A stretch of 64,000 bases of DNA from Saprospiraceae bacterium (GTDB lineage: Bacteria; Bacteroidota; Bacteroidia; Chitinophagales; Saprospiraceae). The DNA lies in the NCBI GenBank assembly GCA_019638385.1, contig JAHBTW010000022.1, forward strand, positions 1-64,000. Direction: 5' to 3'. Below are positions 26,535 to 35,357 of the stretch, piece after piece. Positions within the stretch are counted from its first letter, which is position 1. The number at the start of each line of letters is the position of its first letter. The position numbers and the translations under genes are program-made. Under the pieces are notes generated by a model. That model did not search any database, was not told where the DNA came from, and saw only the letters and a list, made by a program, of their open reading frames with translations.

Positions 26535-27761
26535 ATGAGGCTATTTTCCAAGCCGAAAGACTTCCTTCGCGGAAGTCTTTTTTTTATTGCCTGTAGTGCC
26601 TTCTGGACCGGTACGCAATTAGAAACCTGGCAGAAAGCCGCCCAAAAACGGACGGCTGCGGCTACTGTACAGGATACCGTGCCGCCCGCACCGGTAGTGG
26701 TACGAGACACCGTGCCGCCTTTACCCACAGCGCTGCAAGACACCGTTCCGCCCGCGCCCGTCACCGTGCCCGACACCCTCGTGGTGAAAAAATATACGGT
26801 TATCGGCGTAGGCGACATGATGCTGGGCACCAATTACCCCTCCGCTTCCTACCTGCCGCCCAACGACGGGCGCAACTTGTTGGCCGATGTGAAATCTATA
26901 CTCCTTTCCGCCGATGTCACTTTCGGCAATCTGGAAGGTACTATTCTGGACAGCGGCGGCACGCCCAAAACCTGCCGGGACTCGACGCTTTGTTATGTGT
27001 TTCGATCCCCGGAGCGCTATGGACAGCATTTTGCCGACGCCGGTTTCGACATATTGAGCTTAGCCAATAACCACTCCGGCGACTTCGGTGCGGAAGGCCG
27101 CAACCGCACGAAGGCCGTGCTCACAAAAGCCGGCATCCACTACGCCGGCCTCAGCGGTACGGATGAAACCGCCATCTTTGAACGCAACGGCATCACTTAC
27201 GGCTTTTGCGCTTTCGCGCCCAATGGCGGTACCTGCGATGTGCGCAACATACCGCGCGCCCAGGCCATTGTACAATCTTTGGCAGAAAAAGCCGACATCG
27301 TGATCGTGTCCTTCCACGGCGGCGCAGAAGGGCCGCTCCATCAGCGCGTTCCCAAAAAAACAGAAACCTTTCACGGCGAAAACCGGGGCGACGTATATGC
27401 CTTTTCGCATGCCGTCATTGATGCCGGCGCCGACATCGTGTTCGGCCACGGCCCGCACGTCACCCGTGCAGTAGAATTGTACAGAGACCGCTTCATTGCG
27501 TACAGCCTAGGCAATTTTTGTACCTACGGCCGTTTCAACCTCACCGGCTCGAACGGAATCGCGCCCCTCATCACCCTTACCGTTGACCGGGAGGGACAGT
27601 TTCTGGAAGGACAAATAACCCCCATCTATCAGCAAAAGCACCACGGCCCGAAGATTGACCCGCAAAAACGGGCCATCAATACCCTCATTGAATTGACCCG
27701 GGCAGACTTCCCCGATACGCCGATCACGATTTCCAAAGACGGTTTGATCAGCAGGAAGTAA
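26535..27761 (+). CDS. CapA family protein (poly-gamma-glutamate-type)
   Basis: A 408-residue protein. Residues about 13-26 are a hydrophobic export or anchor segment. Then comes a Thr/Pro linker with three near-identical repeats (QDTVPPAPV, RDTVPPLPT, QDTVPPAPV), and a CapA metallophosphatase-like domain from about residue 88: GVGDMMLGTNYP, FGNLEG, LANNHSGDFG, SFHGGAEG and FGHGPHV. CapA proteins act in capsule or polymer export in some bacteria; the role here is not established. Oddly, the first 17 codons overlap an intrinsic terminator (26556-26585), so any read-through from the M23 gene would be reduced. No other start codon gives the signal segment. Confidence 0.87.
   Translation: MRLFSKPKDFLRGSLFFIACSAFWTGTQLETWQKAAQKRTAAATVQDTVPPAPVVVRDTVPPLPTALQDTVPPAPVTVPDTLVVKKYTVIGVGDMMLGTNYPSASYLPPNDGRNLLADVKSILLSADVTFGNLEGTILDSGGTPKTCRDSTLCYVFRSPERYGQHFADAGFDILSLANNHSGDFGAEGRNRTKAVLTKAGIHYAGLSGTDETAIFERNGITYGFCAFAPNGGTCDVRNIPRAQAIVQSLAEKADIVIVSFHGGAEGPLHQRVPKKTETFHGENRGDVYAFSHAVIDAGADIVFGHGPHVTRAVELYRDRFIAYSLGNFCTYGRFNLTGSNGIAPLITLTVDREGQFLEGQITPIYQQKHHGPKIDPQKRAINTLIELTRADFPDTPITISKDGLISRK
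26556..26585 (+). terminator. Intrinsic terminator inside capA-like 5' end
   Basis: A perfect 10-bp stem (aaagacttcc 26556-26565 with ggaagtcttt 26571-26580), loop ttcgc, then a run of T continuing to 26585. It lies 46 bases after the M23 stop and within codons 8-17 of the next frame. Confidence 0.85.
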
Positions 27762-27848
27762 GACTTTCCGGCAGATGGGAGTCTTCGTCGAAATTCCATT
27801 GACAAACCCTATCTTTACGGCGCACCTTTGGCAAAAACAACAGGAAAC

Positions 27849-28940
27849 ATGCCACTTGACGAAAAGCCTGCCGATACCCGTTACTGCCCAAACTGCCACT
27901 ATCCCATGCGGAGCGGCAGTACCTTTTGCAGCGAATGCGGGCAAAAATTCACCACCGGCCGCGTCACTTTGTGGCAATTGTCGCGCGAATTCGTCGGCTC
28001 CATTTTTGATATTGATTCCAAAATATTCCGCACGCTGCGCGACCTCCTCTCACCCGGAAAACTCACCGTAGAATACTTCAAAGGCCGGCAACGGCGCTAT
28101 GTGCATCCGGCACGGCTGTTTCTCTTCACGGCACTGATTCATTTTGCCGCATTGGGCCTCGTTTTGGTGGAGGCACGCGAATCATTTTCAGACCTCATGG
28201 AGAACCGGAAACGCAATCTGCACCGCAATGCGTTCATTGTAGAGTTGGACAGCCTGAGCAACAAGGTGCTGGAGGAATACGCCGGCAATGAACAAGTGGA
28301 TCAGGCATTGGATACTTTGCGCAACCGGCTCGGCGGCAGCGGCTCTACCGACTCCACCTACACCTATTATTATCATCCTCAAAAAAAAGAATTCGTAAAA
28401 GTCGGGGCGCCTTCGCAGGAAGTGTTTGACCTGAGAACAGACGACCTGCTCGACAAGTGCGGTATTGAGGGCGCCATTCCCCGCTTTCAGGTGGGGCAGT
28501 TTTTTCGCATCAATAAAGAGGGGGATAATTTTTTGGGATTCATGCTCGGCAACCTCGTCTGGTTGGTCGCTCTCATGATGCCTACTCTGGCCCTCTTGCT
28601 CAAACTCTTGTACATCCGGCGCAAAAAATACTTTGTAGAGCACCTCGTCTTTTCCTTTCATTACCACGCATTTGCTTTCCTGCTCTTTACCATTACCTTC
28701 CTTATGGGCAAAATGCTCTTCTCTTCGGGTAGTGAAGATGTTTTTGAGGCCGCCGGCGGATCTTTGCTCAGCATTTCATTTATAGGGGTGCTGATCTATC
28801 TTTTTATGGCCATGCGCCGGGTTTATGGGCAGGGTTTTCTCAAAACATTCATCAAATTCAGTATCGTCAATTTCTCTTATGTTTTTATATTCGTCTTGTC
28901 GTTGGTATTGACCCTGTTCGGCGGCGCCTTGTTGTTTTAA
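27849..28940 (+). CDS. DUF3667 zinc-ribbon membrane protein
   Basis: A 363-residue protein. The start at 27849 (MPLDEKPADTRYC) was chosen; a TTG start 21 bases upstream is less likely. The N-terminus holds a two-knuckle zinc ribbon (CPNC, CSECG). The next stretch, TLWQLSREFVGSIFD, then RTLRDLLSPGKL, YFKGRQRRYVHPARLF, is the DUF3667 signature. Four to five membrane segments follow, with a soluble loop of about 120 residues between the first and second. The function of DUF3667 is not known; a membrane-associated regulatory or assembly role is only a guess. gatB starts ten bases after its stop, so the two are probably co-transcribed. Confidence 0.83.
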   Translation: MPLDEKPADTRYCPNCHYPMRSGSTFCSECGQKFTTGRVTLWQLSREFVGSIFDIDSKIFRTLRDLLSPGKLTVEYFKGRQRRYVHPARLFLFTALIHFAALGLVLVEARESFSDLMENRKRNLHRNAFIVELDSLSNKVLEEYAGNEQVDQALDTLRNRLGGSGSTDSTYTYYYHPQKKEFVKVGAPSQEVFDLRTDDLLDKCGIEGAIPRFQVGQFFRINKEGDNFLGFMLGNLVWLVALMMPTLALLLKLLYIRRKKYFVEHLVFSFHYHAFAFLLFTITFLMGKMLFSSGSEDVFEAAGGSLLSISFIGVLIYLFMAMRRVYGQGFLKTFIKFSIVNFSYVFIFVLSLVLTLFGGALLF

Positions 28941-28949
28941 ATAACCCTT

Positions 28950-30404
28950 ATGTCTGACATATCCGATCAATATGAAACCGTCATCGGTTTGGAGGTGCAT
29001 GTTCAATTGAGCACGCGCAGCAAGGCCTTTTGCGCCGACGCCGCCGCGTTCGGTGGAGCACCGAACACCCATATCAGTCCCATATCGTTGGGGCACCCCG
29101 GCACACTACCCATGCTCAATCGCGAGCAAGTGGCGTATGCCGTGCGGCTCGGCTTAGCCTTAGGCAGCCGCATCAACTCCGTCAATACTTTTGATCGCAA
29201 AAATTACTTCTACGCCGATTTGCCGAAAGGCTACCAAATCACACAGGACCGGCAGCCCGTGTGCATCGGCGGCGCCATGGATATTTTGGTAAATGATCGG
29301 CACAAAAGCGTGCGCATCCACCACATCCACATGGAAGAAGATGCCGGCAAATCCATGCACGACCAACGACCCGACGCTTCGCTCATTGACCTCAACCGCG
29401 CCGGCGTACCCCTGTTGGAAATTGTGACCGAACCCGACCTACGCTCCCCCGACGAGGTGGATGCCTTTATGAGCACCATGCGGCGATTGGTGCGTTATCT
29501 GGACATCAGCGACGGCAACATGGAGCAAGGCTCCATGCGCTGCGACGTCAATGTGTCGGTGCGCCGCAAAGGCGAAACAGCATTCGGCACCCGTTGCGAA
29601 ATCAAAAACCTCAACTCTATGCGCTTCGCTCGCCGGGCCATCGCTTATGAAGTACGTCGCCAAATTGATCTCATAGAAGCCGGCGGCACGGTGACGCAAC
29701 AAACGCTCAATTTTGATCCCGACACCGGCGTCACCACGCCCCTACGCAGCAAAGAAGACGCACACGACTACCGCTACTTTCCCGATCCCGATCTCCCGCC
29801 TGTAGTGCTTAGCGACGGCTATATCGAATCGGTGCGGGTGCAAATGCCGCTACTGCCCGATGCGCTGTACCGCATGTTTCGCACCGACTACGGCCTGAGC
29901 GACTACGATGCCGCTCTGCTCACTGAAGAAAAAGCCGTGGCGCTATACTTCATGGATTTGTGCCGCCACACGCCGCATTTCAAAGCCACAGCCAATCTCG
30001 TTATCAACAAAATATTGCCCTGGCGCGACGAGGCGAAGCAGGCGCCGGAGCAATTTCCCGTGCCACCCGTTCATCTGGCCGAAATGATTGAACTGATCGC
30101 CTCCGGCAAACTGAGCAACACAGCTGCCTACCAACAGTTGTTGCCCGCTATGATGGAGAACGCCGCTCAAACGCCTTCCGCATTGGCACAATCCCTCAAT
30201 CTGCTCCAAACCGGCGATGCAGACTTCCTCGCACAAATAGTGGACGAAGTACTCGTTGCGAATCCCGATAAAGTATCCGCTTACCGCAAAGGCAAAAAAG
30301 GGCTGCAAGGTTTTTTTATGGGTGAAATCATGCGCCTGTCGAAAGGCAAAGCCGACCCGAAGGCCGTCACGCCTTTGCTCCTTCAAAAACTCGATGCCGT
30401 ATGA
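28950..30404 (+). CDS. gatB: Asp/Glu-tRNA amidotransferase subunit B
   Basis: A 484-residue GatB, the subunit that activates the misacylated Glu-tRNA(Gln) or Asp-tRNA(Asn) in the GatCAB complex. Seen: the N-terminal VIGLEVHVQL signature, LDRKNYFYADLPKGYQ-type motif (FDRKNYFYADLPKGYQI), IHMEEDAGKS, DLNRAGVPLLEIV, and C-terminal YqeY-like helical domain ending in MGEIMRLSKGKADP. Length is normal. gatA and gatC are not nearby. Its stop overlaps the start of the MerR gene by four bases (ATGA), a sign of translational coupling. Confidence 0.97.
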   Translation: MSDISDQYETVIGLEVHVQLSTRSKAFCADAAAFGGAPNTHISPISLGHPGTLPMLNREQVAYAVRLGLALGSRINSVNTFDRKNYFYADLPKGYQITQDRQPVCIGGAMDILVNDRHKSVRIHHIHMEEDAGKSMHDQRPDASLIDLNRAGVPLLEIVTEPDLRSPDEVDAFMSTMRRLVRYLDISDGNMEQGSMRCDVNVSVRRKGETAFGTRCEIKNLNSMRFARRAIAYEVRRQIDLIEAGGTVTQQTLNFDPDTGVTTPLRSKEDAHDYRYFPDPDLPPVVLSDGYIESVRVQMPLLPDALYRMFRTDYGLSDYDAALLTEEKAVALYFMDLCRHTPHFKATANLVINKILPWRDEAKQAPEQFPVPPVHLAEMIELIASGKLSNTAAYQQLLPAMMENAAQTPSALAQSLNLLQTGDADFLAQIVDEVLVANPDKVSAYRKGKKGLQGFFMGEIMRLSKGKADPKAVTPLLLQKLDAV

Positions 30405-30733
30405 TGTTTCCAGACGAAGACAGCGATCTCAAGCGCTACTACTCCATCGGCGAAGTAGCAGAAATATTTGGCGTTTCCCGCTCGGTCATCCGCCATTGGG
30501 AAGCGGAATTCGACAACATCCGTCCGCCGAAGAACAACCGGGGCGAGCGCCGCTACACCAAATCCACCATAGCCCAAATCCGGGTGGTGTATCAGTTGGT
30601 AAAAGAGCGCGGCTTCACCATTCCGGGCGCCCGACAAGAAATCAAGGAGCGCCGCGAAATTCAACGCGGACGCGAAGAAGTCGTAGCCCGGCTGAAAGAG
30701 ATACGGTCTTTTTTAGTGGATATGAAAGGATAG
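30401..30733 (+). CDS. MerR family transcriptional regulator
   Basis: A 110-residue protein with a MerR-type winged helix at its N-terminus (YYSIGEVAEIFGVSRSVIRHWE; written in parts: YYSIGEVAEIF, SRSVIRHWEAEF, RRYTKSTIAQI) and a coiled-coil dimerisation helix after residue ~75. It has no C-terminal effector domain or Cys metal site, so it is a short MerR protein typical of Bacteroidota, whose targets are not known. Its start overlaps the gatB stop by four bases, and it is therefore expressed with gatB. The convergent bcp gene ends 28 bases away. Confidence 0.9.
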   Translation: MMFPDEDSDLKRYYSIGEVAEIFGVSRSVIRHWEAEFDNIRPPKNNRGERRYTKSTIAQIRVVYQLVKERGFTIPGARQEIKERREIQRGREEVVARLKEIRSFLVDMKG

Positions 30734-30761
30734 CACTCTCGTCGCAACCCCTGCGGGGACA

Positions 30762-31223
30762 TTACTCAAACGCTTCCAGAATCTGCTTTGCGTGGTCGCC
30801 GGTTTTTACTTTGGTAAAAACTTTGGCAATGCGCCCCTCCTCATCAATGACGAAGGTGCTGCGGTTGACGCCATCAAAAAGTTTGCCGTACAGGGCTTTC
30901 GGGCCCCATGCGCCGAAGGCTTTCAGCACGGTCTTATCTGTGTCGGCAAGCAGAGAAAAAGGCAGGTTGTGTTTGGATTTGAATCCGGTATGCGATTTGG
31001 AACTGTCGGGGCTGACGCCGAGCATATCAAATCCCTTTTCGCGCAGGAGTTCGTAGTTATCGCGCAGGTTGCAGGCTTCCGCCGTGCAGCCGGGGGTATT
31101 GTCTTTGGGATAAAAAAACAGGATCAGCTTTTTGCCTTTGAAATCGGAGAGCGAAATGGTTTGGCCGTTCTCGTCTGTGCCGGTAAAGTGGGGGGCGGCG
31201 TCGCCATCTTTGAGCATACTCAT
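30762..31223 (-). CDS. bcp: Thioredoxin-dependent peroxiredoxin Bcp
   Basis: A 153-residue peroxiredoxin of the Bcp/PrxQ type that reduces hydrogen peroxide and organic peroxides in the cytosol with thioredoxin as donor. The peroxidatic Cys46 and the resolving Cys51 lie in NTPGCTAEACNLRD, the five-residue spacing typical of PrxQ. Other family marks are FFYPKDNTPGC, GVSPDS and FSLLAD. No signal peptide. It is followed on the minus strand by no gene, and upstream 74 bases separate it from the tsaD stop at 31298. Confidence 0.96.
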   Translation of the reverse strand: MSMLKDGDAAPHFTGTDENGQTISLSDFKGKKLILFFYPKDNTPGCTAEACNLRDNYELLREKGFDMLGVSPDSSKSHTGFKSKHNLPFSLLADTDKTVLKAFGAWGPKALYGKLFDGVNRSTFVIDEEGRIAKVFTKVKTGDHAKQILEAFE

Positions 31224-31297
31224 GCGGTGCGTTTTTTGAATGAGAAAATTACCGGGGGAACAGCAGGCAGCGGGATTGGTTCAAAAAAACCGGCTCA

Positions 31298-32296
31298 TCA
31301 GGCCCAGCGGGCGAGCGGGGTGGCATCGTGGCCGGAGAACTCGCCTTTGCCGTATTTAAAATATCCGGCCATAGAGATCATGGCGGCATTGTCGGTACAA
31401 TACTCTATCGGCGGCACAAAGGTGCGCCATTGCAGCCGCTCGCCGGTTTCGACGAGTTGGCGGCGCAGTTCGCTATTGGCGGAAACGCCTCCGGCAACGG
31501 CTATTTCGCGGATGCCCGTTTGGCGGGAAGCCTGCTCCAACTTGTTCATCAGGATGGTGACGATGCGATGCTGCACGGAGGCGCAGATGTCGGCTAAGTT
31601 GTTTTGTACGAAAGCGGGGTTTTCCACCACGTTTTTTTTGAGGAAGTGAAGAATGGAGGTTTTGAGGCCGGAGAAGCTGAAATCAAGCCCTTTGATCTGC
31701 GGTTCGGGAAAAGCAAAACGAGGTTGCCCCTCGCGGGCGAGGCGGTCTATTTCGGGTCCGGCGGGATAGTCCAATCCGAGCAGTTTGCCTGTTTTGTCAA
31801 AGGCTTCACCGGCGGCGTCGTCTAAGGTTTGCCCCAGCAGTGTCATTTCTAAATGGCCGCTCACCAAGAGTATTTGGGTGTGCCCGCCGCTCACGGTAAG
31901 GCAAAGAAAAGGGAATGCCGGCGCGGGGTGCTGTGCATAATGCGCTGCTACATGCGCCTGCAAGTGGTGTACCTCAATGAGCGGGCAACCGAGGCCGAGC
32001 GCCAGCCCTTTGGCAAACGACATACCCACCAGCAGGGAGCCTATCAGGCCCGGGCCGCGGGTAAAGGCCACCGCGTCCAATTCATCGGCGCGAACGCCGG
32101 CTTGCTCTAATGCCTGGTGTACCACGGGCACAATATTGATTTGGTGCGCGCGCGAAGCTGCCTCCGGCACCACGCCTCCGTAGCGCCGGTGTATTTCCTG
32201 TCCGGCGATGCAATTGCTCAACACCTTTCCGTCGCGTACGACGGCGGCGGCGGTGTCGTCGCAGGAAGATTCGATGCCCAAAATGGTAACAGACAT
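31298..32296 (-). CDS. tsaD: tRNA N6-adenosine threonylcarbamoyltransferase TsaD
   Basis: A 332-residue TsaD, which transfers the threonylcarbamoyl group onto A37 of tRNAs that read ANN codons, together with TsaB and TsaE (not in the window). The start at 32296 (MSVTILGIESSCDDT) was chosen because family members begin this way; a TTG 45 bases upstream would add 15 unrelated residues. Key motifs: HQINIVPVVHQ (metal-binding His pair H..H in the SRAHQ and H regions), the ASKHA nucleotide-binding VSGGHTQIL, and GGVSANSELR. Length is normal. Confidence 0.97.
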   Translation of the reverse strand: MSVTILGIESSCDDTAAAVVRDGKVLSNCIAGQEIHRRYGGVVPEAASRAHQINIVPVVHQALEQAGVRADELDAVAFTRGPGLIGSLLVGMSFAKGLALGLGCPLIEVHHLQAHVAAHYAQHPAPAFPFLCLTVSGGHTQILLVSGHLEMTLLGQTLDDAAGEAFDKTGKLLGLDYPAGPEIDRLAREGQPRFAFPEPQIKGLDFSFSGLKTSILHFLKKNVVENPAFVQNNLADICASVQHRIVTILMNKLEQASRQTGIREIAVAGGVSANSELRRQLVETGERLQWRTFVPPIEYCTDNAAMISMAGYFKYGKGEFSGHDATPLARWA

Positions 32297-32408
32297 GGCT
32301 TGGAAGATGAAATTTTTCGGAAGTACCTTTAATTCCGGCAAAGTTTAATATTTTTCGGCGTTCAAACGAATATGGGACACATTGAAGTTTACACACATCA
32401 TTTTATCC

Positions 32409-32783
32409 ATGACAGATACCAAAACAAAAACACCGGCAGAGGTTGCCGGCAAGCCGGGTTCCACGCAGGGATTGAATTGTTTAGTGGCAAAGGGGACGCG
32501 GATTGAGGGACATTTCACCTCTGCTGAGAATACCCGCATTGACGGCGAAATCAAAGGGGAGGTAAGGTGCGATAAGAAATTGGTGACCGGCGAGAGCAGC
32601 TCCATTGAGGGCAAGGTATGGGCTGCCGAGGCCGTGTTTGAGGGCCGTATCAACGGCGACATTGTGGTGAGCGGCGGCGCTCAACTGACGGCAACCGCCC
32701 ATCTCACCGGGACACTCACCGCCAAAACGTTGGTAGTGGATGAAGGCGCCCAACTGAACGGGGATTTTAAAATTGCCGGTTGA
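32409..32783 (+). CDS. Bactofilin-like polymer-forming protein
   Basis: A 124-residue bactofilin domain protein. The start at 32409 (MTDTKTKTPAEVAG) was chosen over a TTG nine codons upstream. The core, from about residue 25 to 120, is a right-handed beta-helix of short repeats (GTRIEGHFTSAENTRIDGEIKGEV, written in parts: RIEGHFTSAE, RIDGEIKGEV, SIEGKVWA, RINGDIVVSG). Bactofilins polymerise into cytosolic filaments used in cell shape, division or polar localisation. It is on its own strand after the divergent tsaD gene. Confidence 0.93.
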   Translation: MTDTKTKTPAEVAGKPGSTQGLNCLVAKGTRIEGHFTSAENTRIDGEIKGEVRCDKKLVTGESSSIEGKVWAAEAVFEGRINGDIVVSGGAQLTATAHLTGTLTAKTLVVDEGAQLNGDFKIAG

Positions 32784-32886
32784 TTCCTTTTTTCCCCGTC
32801 AATGTTTTCTGTGTGGCTCAATTGTCATAAAATTGCACTGGATTTTGGTCAAAAAGCTCTATACTTGTATCTAAACAAACCGAAAA

Positions 32887-33480
32887 ATGAGAATTGTCAT
32901 CAACATTGTCCTCTTGCTCGTCACCGTTTTCCTCGTTTACCTGCTCTATAGCAGCATTCAGGAGCCTATAAAGTTTAAGCGTGAGCGCACCCGTCGGGAA
33001 GACGCCGTCATCGCCCGGCTGATGCAGATTCGTACCGCCCAGGAATCCTTCCGCGATATTACGGGAGGCTTCGCCGGAAGTTTCGATACGCTCCAGCATG
33101 TACTCACGACCGGTAAATTTAAAATCATCAAAGTTATCGGCGACCCCGATGACCCCAACTTCACCGGCGAAATCTCTTACGATACCGTATATCAGCCTGC
33201 GCTCGAATACGTTCAGAATCTCGGTATTGAGTTAGACTCACTCCGCTATGTACCGTTCACCGGCCGGGCCGTTGAGTTTGACATAGCCGCCGACACCATG
33301 ACGTACCAAGGTACTATGGTGCAGGTGGTGGAAGTAAAAACCCAACGCAAGAGTTTTATGGGGCCGATATTTTCCAATCCGAGCTTTGCCAAATACGACA
33401 AGAGCTACGATCCGAATTCCTATCTCAAATTTGGGAACTTGTCTCAACCAAACCTTTCTGGCAATTGGGAGGGAAGATAA
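32887..33480 (+). CDS. Single-pass membrane protein of unknown function
   Basis: A 197-residue protein. It starts with a hydrophobic helix (residues about 4-23), then a charged linker, and a periplasmic part with SFRDITGGFAGSFDTLQHVL and repeated beta-strand-like stretches. No enzyme motif is seen. The layout (N-terminal helix with a short cytosolic head, followed by an alpha-helical stalk) resembles pilin-like or envelope assembly proteins, but no pilin cleavage site is clear. The C-terminal region overlaps the next gene's proposed start. It probably forms an operon with the DUF3822 and rsmD genes. Confidence 0.75.
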   Translation: MRIVINIVLLLVTVFLVYLLYSSIQEPIKFKRERTRREDAVIARLMQIRTAQESFRDITGGFAGSFDTLQHVLTTGKFKIIKVIGDPDDPNFTGEISYDTVYQPALEYVQNLGIELDSLRYVPFTGRAVEFDIAADTMTYQGTMVQVVEVKTQRKSFMGPIFSNPSFAKYDKSYDPNSYLKFGNLSQPNLSGNWEGR

Positions 33481-34313
33481 TCTCAGAATACCGCGACCCG
33501 ACCTTTTCGCCGGCGCAGGCCACCGAACACAAACTGTCCGTCCTGATCGGGGTGGGCAGTTTGTGTTATGAGGTGTCCGATGCGTTGGGGCGATCATTGG
33601 TATGGAAAGACTGCGAGTTGCCGGCCGGTGATTCAAGGAACGAAGCGATTCGAATATTGATCCAAAACGAACTGCCGCTCCGCGAACAACGCTACAACGC
33701 CGTATCTATCGCTTTTTTTTGCGAGCCGGCGGCGTTGGTTCCTGCTCGCTTGTTTGATGCATCACGGGTGAGCAGTTATTGGGATACCGTAAGCGACCCG
33801 GCTACCGGCTGCAAGATCGCATCCGACGTATTGCCGGCGCTTCAGGCTCGTTTTGTGTATCCGCTCTCGGAGCAATTGGAAAACATCCTGCTCGCACAGT
33901 GGGCCGATGCGCGCTTGTTCCACGCCGGAACGGCTTGGCTGGAGGGCGTTTGCCGCAATATGATTGCAGCGCATCCGCGCGCTATGTATGTTCACGTTTC
34001 CGGCGGCAGGCTGCTGGTGGCGGCCTTCGACAACGGCGCGCTCCGCTTCATCAATTTTTTCGACTACCAACATGCACGCGATTTTCTTTACTACAGCCTG
34101 CTCGCTTTAGACCAGGCGCAGTTTTCGCTCGAAGACACTCACTTGTTCCTCTCCGGAAAAATGACCGTCGAAGCAGAAATCTTTCAGTTGCTTCAACGTT
34201 ACTTTATCAATTTGCACTTTTTGTCGCCGGCCTCCGCCGGGGCTTTTCCCGCCGAATTGCCCGAAGACCGCCGGCACTGGTACTTCGATTTGGTATGTAC
34301 CCGTCTTTTTTAA
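33465..34313 (+). CDS. DUF3822 family protein
   Basis: About 282 residues, DUF3822-like with an actin/ASKHA-type front (HKLSVLIGVGSLCYEVSD) and a conserved C-terminal region (RRHWYFDLVCTRLF). The start is not settled. The frame has no ATG before residue ~170; the track start is a TTG at 33465 that overlaps the previous gene by 16 bases, and a GGAGGG-like string follows directly. Start at TTG is chosen here. Bacteroidota often place this family directly before rsmD, as in this window (18-base gap), which suggests a link to ribosome or RNA methylation, unproven. Confidence 0.78.
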   Translation: MGGKIISEYRDPTFSPAQATEHKLSVLIGVGSLCYEVSDALGRSLVWKDCELPAGDSRNEAIRILIQNELPLREQRYNAVSIAFFCEPAALVPARLFDASRVSSYWDTVSDPATGCKIASDVLPALQARFVYPLSEQLENILLAQWADARLFHAGTAWLEGVCRNMIAAHPRAMYVHVSGGRLLVAAFDNGALRFINFFDYQHARDFLYYSLLALDQAQFSLEDTHLFLSGKMTVEAEIFQLLQRYFINLHFLSPASAGAFPAELPEDRRHWYFDLVCTRLF

Positions 34314-34331
34314 AACCGGACTACAACGTTC

Positions 34332-34901
34332 ATGCGCATCATTTCTGGAAAATTCAAAGGCCGGCGCTTTTATCCGCCTGCCGATAACTGGCCTACCCGC
34401 CCTACCACCGATTTTGCTAAAGAGGGGCTGTTCAATGTATTGAACAACCGCATAGACTTTGAGGAGATGAAAATGCTTGACCTCTTCGGCGGAACGGGCA
34501 GCCACGGCTACGAGTTTATTTCCAGAGGCTGTACCGATGTTACTTATGTGGACAAGTTCGGCCCCTGCGTGGATTTTGTGCGCAAAACGGCCAAAGCGCT
34601 GGATGTGGAAAAAGAGTTGCGGATTGTGAAATCGGATGTATTCCGTTTTATTGGGCAGTGCCGGGAGCAATTTGACTATATCTTTGCCGGGCCGCCGTAC
34701 CCCTTGCCCAACATACCCGAAATTCCCGATCTCATCTTTGCCGCCAATATGCTGCGCCACGGTGGCATGCTCGTACTGGAACACAATCCGCATCACGATT
34801 TCAAAAACCATCCCCGTTTTACCGAGGCGCGCCATTACGGCAAAACTATTTTCAGTATTTTTCAACCGGCCCCGGAAACGGAGACCGAACCGAATACCTA
34901 A
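34332..34901 (+). CDS. rsmD: RsmD family 16S rRNA methyltransferase
   Basis: A 189-residue SAM-dependent methyltransferase of the RsmD family, expected to methylate the N2 amino group of G966 in 16S rRNA. Visible: RIISGKFKGRRF at the N-terminus, RPTTDFAKEGLFN, the SAM-binding LDLFGGTGSHGYEF, and the substrate loop. The canonical (D/N)PPY motif is GPPY here (Gly120-Pro121-Pro122-Tyr123), that is, the catalytic Asp/Asn is missing. Either this clade uses another residue or the enzyme is altered. The rest of the family features and the length are normal. Confidence 0.88.
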   Translation: MRIISGKFKGRRFYPPADNWPTRPTTDFAKEGLFNVLNNRIDFEEMKMLDLFGGTGSHGYEFISRGCTDVTYVDKFGPCVDFVRKTAKALDVEKELRIVKSDVFRFIGQCREQFDYIFAGPPYPLPNIPEIPDLIFAANMLRHGGMLVLEHNPHHDFKNHPRFTEARHYGKTIFSIFQPAPETETEPNT

Positions 34902-34906
34902 CTGCT

Positions 34907-35344
34907 ATGAAGTACTGCACAATCCTGCTCGTTTTTGCCTTGTCGGCCATCGGAGTGGCCGCACAACCCAATGTGTCCGGTCTGTGGAAAGGCAGCATCA
35001 CACAGAATCAGGGAGGATACCGCCCCAATTATGATTTTGAAATTTATCTCAACCAAAAAGGCAACAAAATCAGCGGACGTTCCTATGTGTTTGTGGACAA
35101 GATATACGCCGTTGTGGAACTGAGCGGCGAGTTTACCGGCGCCAATACCATCCGCATAAGAGAATCTCGGATTGTGGATTCCAAAAAAACAGATGGATTG
35201 GAATGGTGTATCAAAACCTACGATCTTACCTTCAGCAAGGCAAGCGGCGTGGTGAAATTGAGCGGCCCCTGGACCGGCCAAACCCCCAGCGGCCCCTGCA
35301 TCCCCGGAACCGTTATCCTGACCCGGAAATTTGCGCGCGCTTAA
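34907..35344 (+). CDS. Secreted protein of unknown function
   Basis: A 145-residue protein with a signal peptide (MKYCTILLVFALSAIGVAAQ) and a mature beta-rich part with VSGLWKGSITQNQGGYRP, KGNKISGRSY, IRESRIVD and PSGPCIPGTVILTRKF. It has two Cys that could form a disulfide. The pattern resembles small lipocalin-like or DUF-type Bacteroidota exported proteins. It starts six bases after rsmD and may be co-transcribed. No function can be read from it. Confidence 0.7.
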   Translation: MKYCTILLVFALSAIGVAAQPNVSGLWKGSITQNQGGYRPNYDFEIYLNQKGNKISGRSYVFVDKIYAVVELSGEFTGANTIRIRESRIVDSKKTDGLEWCIKTYDLTFSKASGVVKLSGPWTGQTPSGPCIPGTVILTRKFARA

Positions 35345-35357
35345 TGCATTACCGACC

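Noticed and set aside
28380..28390. Eight-A run in the DUF3667 gene as a slippage site
   Set aside because: The frame is intact on both sides, so nothing points to frameshifting.
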